From Rhodamnia argentea (taxonomy: Eukaryota; Streptophyta; Magnoliopsida; Myrtales; Myrtaceae), in the NCBI RefSeq assembly GCF_020921035.1, contig NC_063152.1:3664001-3728000 (forward strand): a stretch of DNA of 64,000 nt, written 5' to 3'. Shown here piece after piece: positions 45,344-56,165 of this stretch. The notes beneath the pieces are model-generated. The model had not been told where the DNA came from and made no database searches. It saw nothing but the letters and a program-made list of their open reading frames with translations. The translations under genes and the position numbers were made by a program. The stretch's first letter is position 1. Every line of letters begins with the position of its first letter.

Positions 45344-46150
45344 TCACGTGAGCAGTCGACTCCTTAAGCTTGAGCCTCCGTCGTTGCTCGGGAACTTGTA
45401 GGGATGATCAACGTGTCGCGCTACTAGAACCACCAGCGGAAGGTTGGTATGACCTGTATTCTTGATTGGGAAGTGGCCGGGTACCTTTTGCTCAGTAGGT
45501 TTTCCCGGAATTGATCTTCCGACCAACTCGGTCCGGTCGCCTTGGTCCCAAGCTGCATCGTGCTTCCTCGCCTTATCTCTAACCCTTTGAAGGTGATTTG
45601 TGACACTTTGCATGGTGAGTCCGTCTATATTCATCATTTTATGTACAGCCGAGTGGTCGTCTTGAATTGATTCCTAGCTGTCGAACCGCCTCAATGAATA
45701 TAGAATGAAGCTTGGCGGACCAAAGGGGCCTTTTCTTTTGGACAAAATCGTCGTCGTCGCCTTGGTCGTGGTTTTTTTGTACAAGTAATTGCTTCCTTAC
45801 AGCATGCTGCCAAATGTTTTGGAGCACTTGAACGCAGACCGGCTTCGCAGACGTCTCGAGCACCATGCGATATGGCCCTTGTTATGAACTGCTGATCATT
45901 ACTTGCGATACTACGATGACCCGTATGTCCAACTCGGAATCAATGATCTTTAAGAGACTCGAAACCGTCCATGTCGATCCCTACGACGGCTGTGACGACG
46001 ATGTCAAAATCATATTTGTACTTGCCTCGGTACTTGTAAGGCATCCGTTGCTTTCGCATTAGCAAAAACCCCGTACATGCAACTTCTCAAAGATAGCAAC
46101 GAGGATTGAGAGGGAAACGGGGTTGCCATCAATGACCATGACTCGAGATC
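45344..46150 (-). pseudogene. Type-B response-regulator-like relic (receiver plus GARP domain)
   Basis: Read on the minus strand with several frameshifts and stops, this region resembles a type-B ARR. A receiver-like part (about 46,145-45,790) shows VMVIDGNPVSLSILVAIFEK, then DFDIVV...DMDGFESL...LDIRVIVVS and QNIWQHAVRKQ. A GARP-like DNA-binding part (about 45,735-45,570) shows KKRPLWSAKLHSIFIEAVRQ then, in another frame, MMNIDGLTMQSVTNHLQRVR. The position of the phospho-accepting Asp (family ISD) reads TA, as in pseudo-receivers. Type-B ARRs are cytokinin-signalling transcription factors of the host. The relic lies between the integrase and the 3' LTR in element sense, so it was probably captured by the retrotransposon. 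Confidence 0.7.
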
Positions 46151-46966
46151 TTCGGGATAGGAAGGTTCCCATACTTCCGCCTGGAATGAACGTGTTTTTC
46201 TTTTAAAACCTTCCATATGTAGATCAAAAATGGTCTGTTTCGACCGAGAGCGAGCTTTAGATGTTTTCGGACTTGCAAAACAATGCCCGAAAATCACAAA
46301 AGTGATGGTGGTCTTTCGTGACGAGTTCGGTGGTCATTTATAAACTTTTTCTGATCCGTTAGTCTCGCATATAGGTTCTCGCTTTTTCTACGAAAGAGGA
46401 CAACTTTTTCTCTCCTTTCCGGTCTTAGTGCCTTGGATCCATTTCGTAATAACTCTTGCCTCTCACTCAATCTGTCATCTTTTTCCTTTTCGATATGTAG
46501 GAGCCCTCAAATCTTTTCGCTTTCTCTATGAACGAGGCGCTTATTTCCTTCCTCGGATCTTTTCGGTTCCCCCTACGAACGAGGCGCTTATTTCCCTCCT
46601 CAAATCTTTTCACTTCCTCCCGAGGCGGTTATTTCCTCGAATCTTTTTGCTTTCTCTAATAACGAGGCAGCTATTTTTTCTCAAATCTTTTTGCATCTAT
46701 CTATGTGAAGGCTTTTAATGCTTTTCCTTTCGGCGTTCGATCAAATCGACAAAGAATTCACGCATTTAAGCATGATGATATTTGCGGATAGTATCTGTTC
46801 TTTGCCCCTTGATTAACTCTAGGCGTAAAAGGAAGAATGTCTCACATGGGGACTTTGTAACAAACAAGTACATTCATTCACGCATGTCTCTACTTCTCTT
46901 GAGAATTCATAAGGGCTAGCTAGTAATGCTCAAAAGAGTGATATTTTGAAAGCCCATAATAAAAAC
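46151..46966. other. Retrotransposon interior with short tandem repeats
   Basis: At 46,495-46,700 a unit of about 60 bp with ACGAGGCGCTTATTTCC and TCAAATCTTTTCGCTT is repeated four times with decay. No supported coding sequence. Confidence 0.55.
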
Positions 46967-47560
46967 TCAAGCTTCATGTAGGCTACAGATTCGGAGTTTC
47001 ATCGGTGTTGAATTGGCCGATCGTGACATCAGGGAAACTCCAATTGTAGTGATGCATGTTACTTCCCTCGAAGGGCATCGGTTACGCCTCCGCAAGGCCG
47101 ACATTCCGGGATGTATCCCCAACGAAATCCGATTGTGCGAGAACTTGCTCGGGAGGATGAATCGATAAATGAGCATTTTCAATGCTCGGATGTGGCTCAT
47201 CAAGGAACATGCCACCAAAGGTGATGGGGTTGCTGCAGACATGGCAAATAGCGATGTTAAGAGCATCCCTATACCTCTTGATCTCTGCTCGAAGCTCTTC
47301 ATTTTCTTCCTTTAGAGACGCAAGTTCATGACTTTCACTTCGAACCTTCACTCGGGCCCGCTTGTTTTGAAACCAAAACCTGACCTTCAAGGGCTCCATT
47401 CCTAGCTTCCGGCTCAACTCATTTTTTCGTTTCCCGTTCACGTAAGGGCACTCCTTAAAGGCAGCTTCGAGCTCTTGGATTTGATGTTTTCTTTTTCGGG
47501 GTTGACTACGGCTGCTGCTGCTGCTATTGTTGTTGCTGTTATCGAGATCTTGAACTTCAC
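46967..47560 (-). pseudogene. Homeodomain (HD-ZIP IV-like) relic inside the retrotransposon
   Basis: The minus strand encodes a Ser-rich stretch, then PRKRKHQIQELEAAFKECPY, NELSRKLGMEPLKVRFWFQN and KRARVKV. This is a homeodomain lacking part of the N-terminal arm and helix 1 but keeping the recognition-helix W, F, N and R. A leucine-heptad region (LASLKEENEELRAEIKRYRD) follows, then ICHVCSNP and a FLDEPHPSIENAHL segment matching the ICxxCGGP and EEQHLRIENARL blocks of HD-ZIP IV proteins. It stops at 47,082 with no START domain. HD-ZIP IV proteins control epidermal cell fate. Open for at least 119 codons, it is better preserved than the response-regulator relic. Capture by the retrotransposon is inferred from its position between integrase and 3' LTR. 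Confidence 0.75.
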
Positions 47561-48172
47561 CGCCAAGGGAGTTGGGTTTTACGGCTTCGCATTGGATCCG
47601 GCCTCGAAATTCAGCGGTTCATTCTCGGGGATGTCTAAGTTGGTTGCCTCCAAGTAAGTCTTTGGTAACCTCCAAACATGTTGGATTGAAATACTTCTTA
47701 CTGCCTTTTGTTCACTCTACTCTCCGTTGTGTGCTTACTCTCTCCAAATTCTTCCGAGTAAACATGCATGTTCCAGAGCCTCCCTTTTAACGTGGATGAA
47801 AACCACTAAGCCAGTGCTTCTCCCAAGATTTCGTGTTTCCCGCTCTGTCTTCTTCATTTCCTTCTAACATGGTGGGACCCTCAAATCTTTTCTGCAGTAT
47901 GCTTGTCCCTCTTTTAATATGGCGGAACCTTTAAGTCATTTCGCAACTTTTCGAATTTCGTGAGCCTCGAGATGGTAGATCCGTGATTCACGGACGAAAC
48001 GTCTATAGTTTTACCCGGATAATTAACTCGGCCCCCACAATAATTATTGCTATGACTTTTTCTGCCCTTTAAATTAGGATTTAACGCCGAGACGATTATC
48101 GCTTCCATATCCTCATCTCCAACCTTCTAAGCACTCTTTCGCATCCACTCTTTTTCAGCAACTTCAGCAACA
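47561..48172. other. Spacer between the homeodomain relic and the antisense ORF
   Basis: About 600 bp inside the retrotransposon. The minus strand near 47,570-47,660 may hold a decayed N-terminus of the homeodomain gene (NLDIPENEPLNFEAGSNAKP). The part nearest 48,172 should hold any promoter for the plus-strand ORF; no clear TATA box is seen. Confidence 0.35.
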
Positions 48173-48847
48173 ATGGCCTCCCTCCCCGCACGCATCTTCT
48201 CGGCTGAAGTTTTGGCCAAATGGGAGAAACTTTATAATCTCTTAGGCCAGGGCTACTCTTATATAGCCAACCATCCGGAGGTCGAAACCGAAATCCGTCT
48301 CATGTTTACGGATATGGACACCGTTTCTATTCAAGGTACCAAGTTAGAAGAGGAATATAGGATCTTCCCTACCCTCTTCACTAACTTCCCGGAGGCTTAC
48401 AATCATGCTTATCAAGATGTTACTTTGGCCTATCTTGTGAGGGCACGCTATCGGGATCGGTCGGATAACTTGATGTTGGCCGATCTTGTAGCCGACAATT
48501 ATAAGAAGGCCCTTGACTACGGTAATGATCAAGTCTCACTGCTGATTCGTGAGAGGGGGAACTTGGTGGAACGCTTGGCCATGTCCCGGACCATCTTCGA
48601 GCGCGATCCGCTCGATATTGTTTTGAAATTTCAATGCTCATGGCTGGAAGAAAGGTTGGACGATCGACCCCCTGGATATAGCCCGCGGGAGAATGCGATC
48701 CATGACTTGGAATCTGCTGCCGAGTATCACGAGGACAGGGTGGCCAAGCTTAAAGAGAAATGTGAGCTCCTCCTCTTTAAGCTGGCGGATCTCGATTCTC
48801 GAAGCGATCGGTGTAGGCGGAGCATCAACCGTATGGAGAGTCGTTAA
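48173..48847 (+). CDS. Intact 224-codon ORF antisense to the retrotransposon, unknown function
   Basis: The longest undamaged reading frame in the element: MASLPARIFSAEVLAKWEKL at the start, NRMESR at the end. It is rich in Leu, Glu, Arg and Asp and appears mainly helical, with a possible coiled coil in the last 50 residues (YHEDRVAKLKEKCELLLFKL). No known domain, signal peptide or membrane segment is recognised. It lies downstream of the integrase on the opposite strand, where Grande and other Tat-lineage elements carry an extra, often antisense, ORF. Its integrity contrasts with the broken integrase next to it. It could be an accessory element protein or another captured host gene. Confidence 0.6.
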   Translation: MASLPARIFSAEVLAKWEKLYNLLGQGYSYIANHPEVETEIRLMFTDMDTVSIQGTKLEEEYRIFPTLFTNFPEAYNHAYQDVTLAYLVRARYRDRSDNLMLADLVADNYKKALDYGNDQVSLLIRERGNLVERLAMSRTIFERDPLDIVLKFQCSWLEERLDDRPPGYSPRENAIHDLESAAEYHEDRVAKLKEKCELLLFKLADLDSRSDRCRRSINRMESR

Positions 48848-49267
48848 ACTCCTTTGTGATGCTCATTAGGGCTCGGTTTGGCTTTACGTTCCCACCCCGA
48901 TGATCTGTTTGTAAGGCTCTCCGATGGATGAAATAAATGCAAGTTTTTACTCATTTGCATTTCGCTTTCGCATTATTCGATCTTCCATATGCTTTGATGA
49001 TTGAAGGGGCTCTTCATTTTACTCATTTCATCTTGGTCGTCATATCTTTTTTGCAAGATAAGCCTTTTACTCGTGAATATGTAAATCTCACGCTACCGAT
49101 GGTCATTTCAATTGGGCCGGAGAGACTCCCCCATTTGAAACAATCTCTCAAAGAAAGATTAGTAGCGAGGAAACAAACGAATGCCCAAATGTGAACAACT
49201 CGTGAATCAGTATTAATATTATAACTCGATTATGAAAACATCGAGTGAATCAAGTATAATATTTCTT
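48848..49267. other. Spacer between the antisense ORF and integrase
   Basis: About 420 bp inside the retrotransposon without a recognisable domain. It must contain the 3' end of any antisense transcript. Confidence 0.4.
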
Positions 49268-50679
49268 TACGTAGTCGAACTAATCAGGTTGGTAAAGACA
49301 TGACCGTCCATCTCGGCCATAATCAAAGCACCACCAGGGAGCACCTTCTTTACTATATATGGACCACCATAGTTTGGAGCGAATTTCCCTTACGGGAGTG
49401 GGACTATTGGCAATAATTTTCTCAAGACCAGGTCATTGATCTGAAAATATCGAGGCCGAACTTTTTTGTTGAATGATTTAGCAACTCTCTGCTGATAACA
49501 CCGGCCATGACATACGACCTTAAGTCTCTTTTCGTCGATCGATTCAATTGGCTTGCCCTCTTTGGATTCATTCGGTTTCCGTCGCCTTAGCTTGAGACAA
49601 GATACGTAAGGAAGGAATTTCCACTTCAACCGGTAGAACAGCCTCCATTCCATATACAAGAGAATACGGGGTTGCCCCCGTAGATGTCCGGATCGAGGTC
49701 CGATACGCCATAAGTGCAAATGGCAACCTCTCATGCCAATCGCGATAATTTTCAGCCGTCTTCGCTAAGATTTTCTTGATGTTCTTATTGGCGGCTTCTA
49801 CTACTCCATTCATCCGAGGACGATATGGGGAAGAGTTCGGATGCTTGATCTTGAATTCTTTGAACAATTCGTCCATTAGCTTGTTGTTCAAGTTTGAGCC
49901 ATTGTCGGTGATTATGGCTCCGAGGTGAACCATATCGAGCGATGATATCTCGACGGATAAATTTCACGATATTTCGTCTTTGTGACCGCTAAATAAGATG
50001 CGGCTTCGATTCATTTAGAGAAATAGTCAATTGCTACCAAGATGAATCGATGCCCATTGGATGCTTTAGGATTGATAGGGCTGATAACATCAATGTCCCA
50101 CATAGAAAACGGCCATGGTTCGGATAACCGATGCAACTCGTTCGGAGAGACATTAATCTTGTCACCATGAATCTGACATTTGTGACAACTCCGGACATGC
50201 TGAACCGGGTTGGAAGTTCCATCATACTTTTCGAAGTCGGGCATCTTGAACTTTTCTGGCACAATGATCTTTGAAAAGACAGACAGGTCGACCCGAGGTA
50301 TGTTGTGAGTCCCCTCGACCTCTCGGATCCTCTGTTCCATTTGGGCCAATAGCTTGGCCGTATCACCATTCAATCCGGGGGCCACGGGGCTGGCTTGAGG
50401 GATTGGGACTACGGGCGGCGTGCTCGAGCTCACGCCCGTGATGATCACATCCTCTACCGGCATTGTCGGATAGGGAGTAGCTTCCAGGGCTTTATCGAAG
50501 TTGTCCGTAGGAGGAACTAGAGCAGGAAGCGGCGGGATGGCGGCGGATGATTGAAGTTTGGCGGTGAAGGCGGCCATAATTTCTTCCATCTTTCGGGATA
50601 TCATCCCTTCAAAGCGCTCGATCAAGGAGCCAAGTTTCTCGTCTAGGGCAAGACCGACGATAGCGTTGATGTCGGGCAT
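49268..50679 (-). pseudogene. Retrotransposon gag N-terminus fused to integrase, internally deleted
   Basis: On the minus strand the frame from 50,679 begins as a gag N-terminal region (MPDINAIVGLALDEKLGSLI, a Pro-rich linker, then EKFKMPDFEKYDGTSNP). It passes in frame straight into the integrase zinc-finger remnant HVRSCHKCQIHGDK. The integrase core follows with its three acidic positions visible in context: first Asp in WDIDVISPI, second in ITDNGSNL, Glu in GVVEAANKNIKK. A stop at about 50,010 and frameshifts near 49,600 and 49,940 break it; the C-terminal part ends near 49,268. Gag C-terminus, protease, reverse transcriptase and RNase H are all missing between the two joined parts. Confidence 0.9.
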
Positions 50680-51990
50680 CCTCTTTGCGACCGATCGAGT
50701 AATGTGTAGAGGATCCGTGACAAATTACCCGTACGCAAACCCAAAATGAGTATAGGGAGCAAGAATAGCGAGCCGGCCCATGACATCCCTCTAGACTCAA
50801 ACGAACAAAGTGATTATGGCCAAAGGATTGAAACATGTAATTTTCAGTTTGTCCGCTTTTACGAAAAAATTCGTATTAATCCGTACGTTGATCAAAACAT
50901 GTCCAAATTTTACGAGCTTATAGTTGAGAAGGTGATGAACAACTTTTATGTTGGCCAATCAGACTAGAAATGCACGGATCAAATCAGTTTAATGTGTCTC
51001 TCCAAAACAATCACGTTCAGAAAACTGTTATAACCGCATGTTGTTGAAAAAACGAAGGGCCATCTTAAATTATGAATTTAATTCTGAAATTTTGCAAGAT
51101 ATTAGTTGAAACATAGGTCTACAACTTTCGTGTTTGGCACTTACTCAAAGCTCGATCGTAGAATTTAGTAAAAATCGCACAACAGGAATAAGCCAAATCA
51201 AAATTGAGGACAAGCGATGAAATTGTAAAAGCTACGGAAGCAAAGTGCGAAATTGAAAATAAGACAATGAAACTTCTAAACAATCAACCTAAACCATGGA
51301 CCGGCCCAAAATAAAAATGAGATAACAGGGTACAAGAGACAAGAAATTACCTCTCATACGAAGAAAATGCCAATCACAAAGACATGCGCATGAATTGTGA
51401 ATTTAAATCTTATTCTATCTATCCAAAAGGCTTTTGCAAAGTGAAATGATGAACGAAATGACATGTCGCAGCCTCGCGCGCAATCATCATGATTAGTCGC
51501 AACCTCGCGTACAATAGTCATGACTAGTCGGGTCCAATCACTTCGGCTTGGTTCGGTCGACAAGGGCAATTCTCATGCATCGTAGCCTCACGTGTATGAG
51601 AACGACCCTTGAGCCATTTTTTGGAAAAATTTTCGGGATCCAGATGGGATAACCTTTAGCGAAACCTTACCGCCAAGGTTAAAGCACCATCTAAATACCA
51701 TCTTAAAACTATTAGTGTGACCCAGGTCCGGTCACGGGTTGTGTGCAGTGTAGTGCAAATACGATAAATCATGCACAACAATTAAAGGCAAACACCGCTT
51801 CCATGATTCAAAAGTTAAATCACAATTCCAATTCACCAAGCCTGCAAAACAAAGGGTTAGCCGATCACTCCTCCCCTTATAACTCCCAATCTGCAAAAAC
51901 ATTTAACACCTAAGAATGAGAATTCAACCAAAGTTTACCAAATCAAGTGATTTCTTTTTCATGAAATTATCTGGCCTAAGTCCTCTTTGA
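50680..51990 (-). other. Retrotransposon untranslated leader
   Basis: About 1.3 kb between the primer-binding site and the gag start. No ORF of note. Long leaders occur in Tat/Ogre elements. Confidence 0.6.
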
Positions 51991-52010
51991 GTCCCCAGCT
52001 GAGTCGCCAA
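51991..52010 (-). promoter_or_regulatory. Primer-binding site
   Basis: In element sense TTGGCGACTCAGCTGGGGAC starts two bases after the LTR. TGGCGACTC...GGGGA is the form reported for Tat/Ogre elements, which prime from a tRNA whose 3' end is ...GAGTCGCCA; I recall this as tRNA-Arg but have not verified it. Confidence 0.8.
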
Positions 52011-52012
52011 GC

Positions 52013-53456
52013 TGTCGCGACCTAAAAAAAATAAACGAGTTAATTTTCGGACTAATGGATTATCAGGTTAATTAATTAACTAACCTAACTCGGACTCTCC
52101 CAAGTCCATACCAAATCGCAACTTAAGGTTCAAATAATTAACATGCAATGTGATTTGAATTTGGAGTCGCCACTAATCATTTTCGGTAGGTTGATTAGAA
52201 ACCTAAATAAAATAGCGGGAGAAAACTATCTTATTTCCGCGAACCGGAGATTTTGAATTCGGGGATTTGGTTACGCTAGATTACTCTAACGCCCTTTCGG
52301 TACCATTTTCATGAAAAATATTTGATTTGGCAATTTTGATGGATTTTACTTGAAATTCAAAGATGCAATTTTTTTGGTTTTTTTTTTTTTTTATGGGGAT
52401 GTAAAACATTGAACTTTGTACGATATACACCATGGGTGATTTAGAAAGAAAGAAAACGCAGCCAATCACGAGTATTTATAAAAATAAATTAACATGTAAT
52501 AATGCTAAAATTTGGAACACGTGGCATGTCTAAAATAAACAAACAAATGTTCAAACCAAACGATTACATTTTTGTAGATCGAGATGGAAAGGATTACCTT
52601 CTATTACATAAAATCTTACTCACATACACATTATAGTTCCCTTCAAGATCTCGGAGCTGGAAGAACGCGGCTGTCGTCGAAAATGGCAAGCAATGGCGTT
52701 GTTGGGTTGCGAGGGGCGAAATATGTGTCGGGACTCGTCGAAGATGATGCTCGACTAAAACACTTTTCTTCACTCTCGAATTTTCTCTTCTGATTTTTCT
52801 CAAGAACTCTCTTTTTCCTCTCTAAAAATTCCTCTCAAAAACTCTCTCAAAACTCTCTCAATTCTCTTCCACTCTTCCTAAAAAAACTCTCTCAATTCTC
52901 TTCTACTCTCTCTCTCAATTCTCTTCCACTCTTCCTCAATTCTCAAGAACTCTCCCTCTTTTATAGGCAAAGTTCTTCATCCTTCATTCTTCACCTTCAT
53001 TTCTTCACCTTCCATCTTCATCTTCTCTTCTTCATCTTCATTTCTTCACCTTCCATTTTCATCTTCCCTTCTTCATCTTCATTTCTTCACCTTCCATTTT
53101 CATCTTCCCTTCATTATCTTCCCTTCATCATCTTCCCTTCTTCATCTTCTTTTCATTATCTTCCCTTCATCATCTTCCCTTCTTCATCTTCTTTTGGTAT
53201 TTGCAATACAGTCCCTGAAGTTCCAAGTATTTGCAATACAGTCCCTGAAATTTTAAGTATTTGCAATACAGTCCTTGAAGTTTCAAATCTTCTCGGTGTA
53301 TTTTTCCATCCCGTGCCTAGTCTAGACGCATGCTAAATTAAGTGTTCCGCTTGCCCGATTATATGCCAATGCAATGTACGCTAAAAATAAATATGTGAGA
53401 TGATTTTTTATAATTTTTATGCAAAAAATAGATTAATCAAAATTTAGGCGTCAACG
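52013..53456 (-). repeat. 5' LTR of the nested retrotransposon
   Basis: Partner of 39,774-41,218. Its outermost base in element sense is C where the other LTR has T (CGTTGACGC against TGTTGACGC). The TATA-like CCTATAAAAGA is at about 52,957-52,966, in position to drive the element's transcript. Confidence 0.95.
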
Positions 53457-54383
53457 GGTTTCACCGGAACCAAATGGCCATGGTTGGAGACTTCGGGGAT
53501 AAGTGGCCGATACGCACAAGGGCTGCTGGTCGACGAGGATCGTGATTGTTTCTCAACGGAAGAGAAGTCGGCAGCAATGCGTTCGGCGAAAGGAGGAGAG
53601 ACCGAAGAGCCCAAATCGAACTTGAGTCGAAGAGGATTGTCTCGATCGGTGGGGGAGACAATCAAACTCTTAGATTTTCTCACGTTATGCTAGCTCTATG
53701 TGTGCTCAAAATAATAGGAATTCTCCCTCTTCAATTCCGATGCGAGTCCCCTGTTATAGGATGAAGTTAGGGTTATAAGAAAAAGGGTTAAATAGTCAAA
53801 CCATCCTCTCCTTCGTATCTTTCCTCCCAATGAGTATTACAAGTGGATTCTCCACTATTATTCAACCATGCAAATATATATCTTCTTTATTGCAAGCTGC
53901 ACTTAGCTGAATATACGCTAGGATATTGTCCTTTTGTAATGATATCTCTTCTCTCTCTTTTTTTTTTTTAGCCCTCTTCCTTCTTCAGCAGCATGTATAA
54001 TATTGGCTCAATATTGCACCGATTTCCCTTGTGATTTGAATTCCTTCATGCCCATGTTTCCTTTTTGTCTTGCCCAAGAATATATTTGTCTCATATTACC
54101 TTTTCTTGGCCTTTATGATAAAATGGGGACTAAGGTTCATACGAGCAAAAACTCAATGTGGATACCAATTCTTAATTCACTGAGTCTTAACTTATTCTAT
54201 TAAACTTAGAAATCGCACAATTAAGTCCGCCCACCATTGGTCCGATAAATAAAAGAGAATGTGATGCATGGCTTAAAAAAAAATAAAAGAACACGAATGC
54301 TAGATTATTTTTGGTAGGAACTAAAAACAATTCCTGATTTTTTTTAAAACAATAAAAATCAAAATTTACGTGTCAACACTCCC

Positions 54384-56165
54384 ATCACCTAATAATTTAA
54401 TCTTTTGAACGGTAGTCGTTAGAGGGCCATTGACACCCCACCATCCCGACTAAACATGATTAAGATACCAAACAGATAGGGACATATACTAAATCAGTAT
54501 CACATTGCCAAGACTAAAAATAACCTATAACTAACTTTAGTTTCAAGGAAACGAAAGATGAGGCTCTTAACAAGATTGCCAGAATGATACAATAACAAGG
54601 ATCTTACGTCTAAGAAAAGCGTGAGATCCGAAGTTCAATTTCTCTATTCGGTGCGATCTCTTGTGGTCATTCCCGACAAGCCTTGCTAAATTCCTAGTAT
54701 CGTTGTCCGAGCTAGGATGGTGGACTTAGTTAGGTTGCTCGAGACTTAGTGATTTCGACATTAATCACTGCCAAGAGAAAGCCATAAGGCCATGCCTTAA
54801 AAGTAGAGGTGTCAAACGAGATGGTCGGGTCGGGTTCGGGTCTGGCCGAATATGGTTCAATCCATATTGACCCATTTAGCCTATTTTACCCATTTTCATT
54901 CTATATAAATTTAACAACTTGTACACGACCTAATCTATATTGTTAAAAGCACTTCAATATTAAAATCCAGTTAGAGAAAATTATTTCTTATAAATTTTTA
55001 GAGATGTATATATTGCTAATTTTTTTACAATTTTCTTAGCTAACCCATTAATGATCTATTTGAAACCCATTTAGGACTCATTAAATTTCTAAGTAACCCA
55101 TTTATGATCTACTTTTAAAACTTAAAGAACCAATTTATGATCCGCTACCATGATATATGGGTCAAATATGAATTCTAAACCTGTTTTGCTACCTCTACAA
55201 AGGTGCACATAAGAGAGGCAATAATCATTTCCAATGTCAACGTTGCTTGCGAAGCAAGACCTATAATTCTCCTTGAATTAAGCTCGTCCATACACATAGT
55301 TTAACGACGACCAACCATACATGAGGGGCCCAAAACAAAAAAGAAACTACTCCATTCGAAGGACCACCACCTGAAAATAAGGTGCCATATTATTAATATA
55401 TATATCAAAGATGGTCGAAATTTCAAGGGTTTATCTCGATCATGAAAATATTTTTAGTTTTCGCTTTTCGATGAAAATGAAAATGAAAACGAAAAATAGA
55501 ATTTTGTTTTCAACTTTTTATTTTCTCAATAAACCCGTTCGGTGCGCGAAACGAGAACTTCCTTTTGGAACGAATTGTGAAAACGCGTCAGGTCGTCCTA
55601 TATTCACAGAATACACGTTTCATTTGCATTTGGTATGACTTAAGTCAGTATAAACCGAAAACAAAATGCAAAAGGAGAAAACCAAAAGTTCGAACTCTAT
55701 GATTACGATTAGCTATTAACTTGATCAGATAAGAAGTGTAAACGAAAAAAAAATCTGACGAATCACTAGAACAAAAAGAAAAAAGAAAAAGAAATCACAG
55801 CTTGGAACTTGGGTAACTAAAAGAGAAAAGAATACAATCGAAATTCAAAACTTCTAATATGCATTTTTCTTGCAAAAAAAAAAATTACATTTGCCTAATT
55901 CAAAGTGTAAAAGTTTAAAATTTATACACATTAATCACATCCTGATTTGAAGAAATCATACTGGTTCATATCTATATACGGCTCCCTCAATCATTTATAT
56001 GCATCTCTCCAACTTTTCACGGAACATATTCACCACAAGAAGAAAAGAAATATGTTTGTTTTTTTGGCATGTAGTAGTCAAAGAAAATATTGCATTTAAT
56101 ATCCCATATAAATATTGGGAGAAGATAACAAAATTTTACAAGGAAATAGCTGGCAGGAAGAGGGG
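54384..56165. other. Intergenic DNA with a degenerate hAT-like repeat
   Basis: At about 54,806-55,196 lies a sequence with ends TAGAGGTGTCAA and TTTTGCTACCTCTA, related to the hAT-like element at 1,556, but without a clear target duplication. The rest is AT-rich with no supported gene. Confidence 0.5.

Larger units (their letters stand above)
39774..53456 (-). mobile_element. 13.7-kb Ty3/gypsy (Tat/Ogre lineage) LTR retrotransposon
   Basis: Two LTRs of about 1,445 bp in direct orientation, TSD GGTTT on both sides (39,769-39,773 and 53,457-53,461), a primer-binding site next to the LTR at 52,013 and a purine-rich tract next to the LTR at 41,218 show a complete insertion read on the minus strand. 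Coding content is gag N-terminus, integrase, an antisense ORF and host-like gene relics. Protease, reverse transcriptase and RNase H are missing, so it is non-autonomous. By eye the LTRs differ by about six substitutions and a few indels, pointing to a recent insertion. Confidence 0.95.
38048..54378 (-). mobile_element. Solo LTR of a Tat/Ogre-like retrotransposon, split by a nested element
   Basis: The outer ends are TGTTGCGACC at 38,048 and GTGTCAACA at 54,378, flanked by perfect 5-bp duplications CTCCC at 38,043-38,047 and 54,379-54,383. Removing the nested element (39,774-53,461 with one TSD copy) leaves one LTR of about 2.64 kb. Its ends resemble those of the nested element's LTR (GCGACCTAAA start, AAAATTTA(C/G)G..GTCAAC end), so the families are related. 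Internal genes are absent, as expected after recombination between two LTRs. The minus-strand sense is inferred by analogy with the nested element. Confidence 0.88.
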
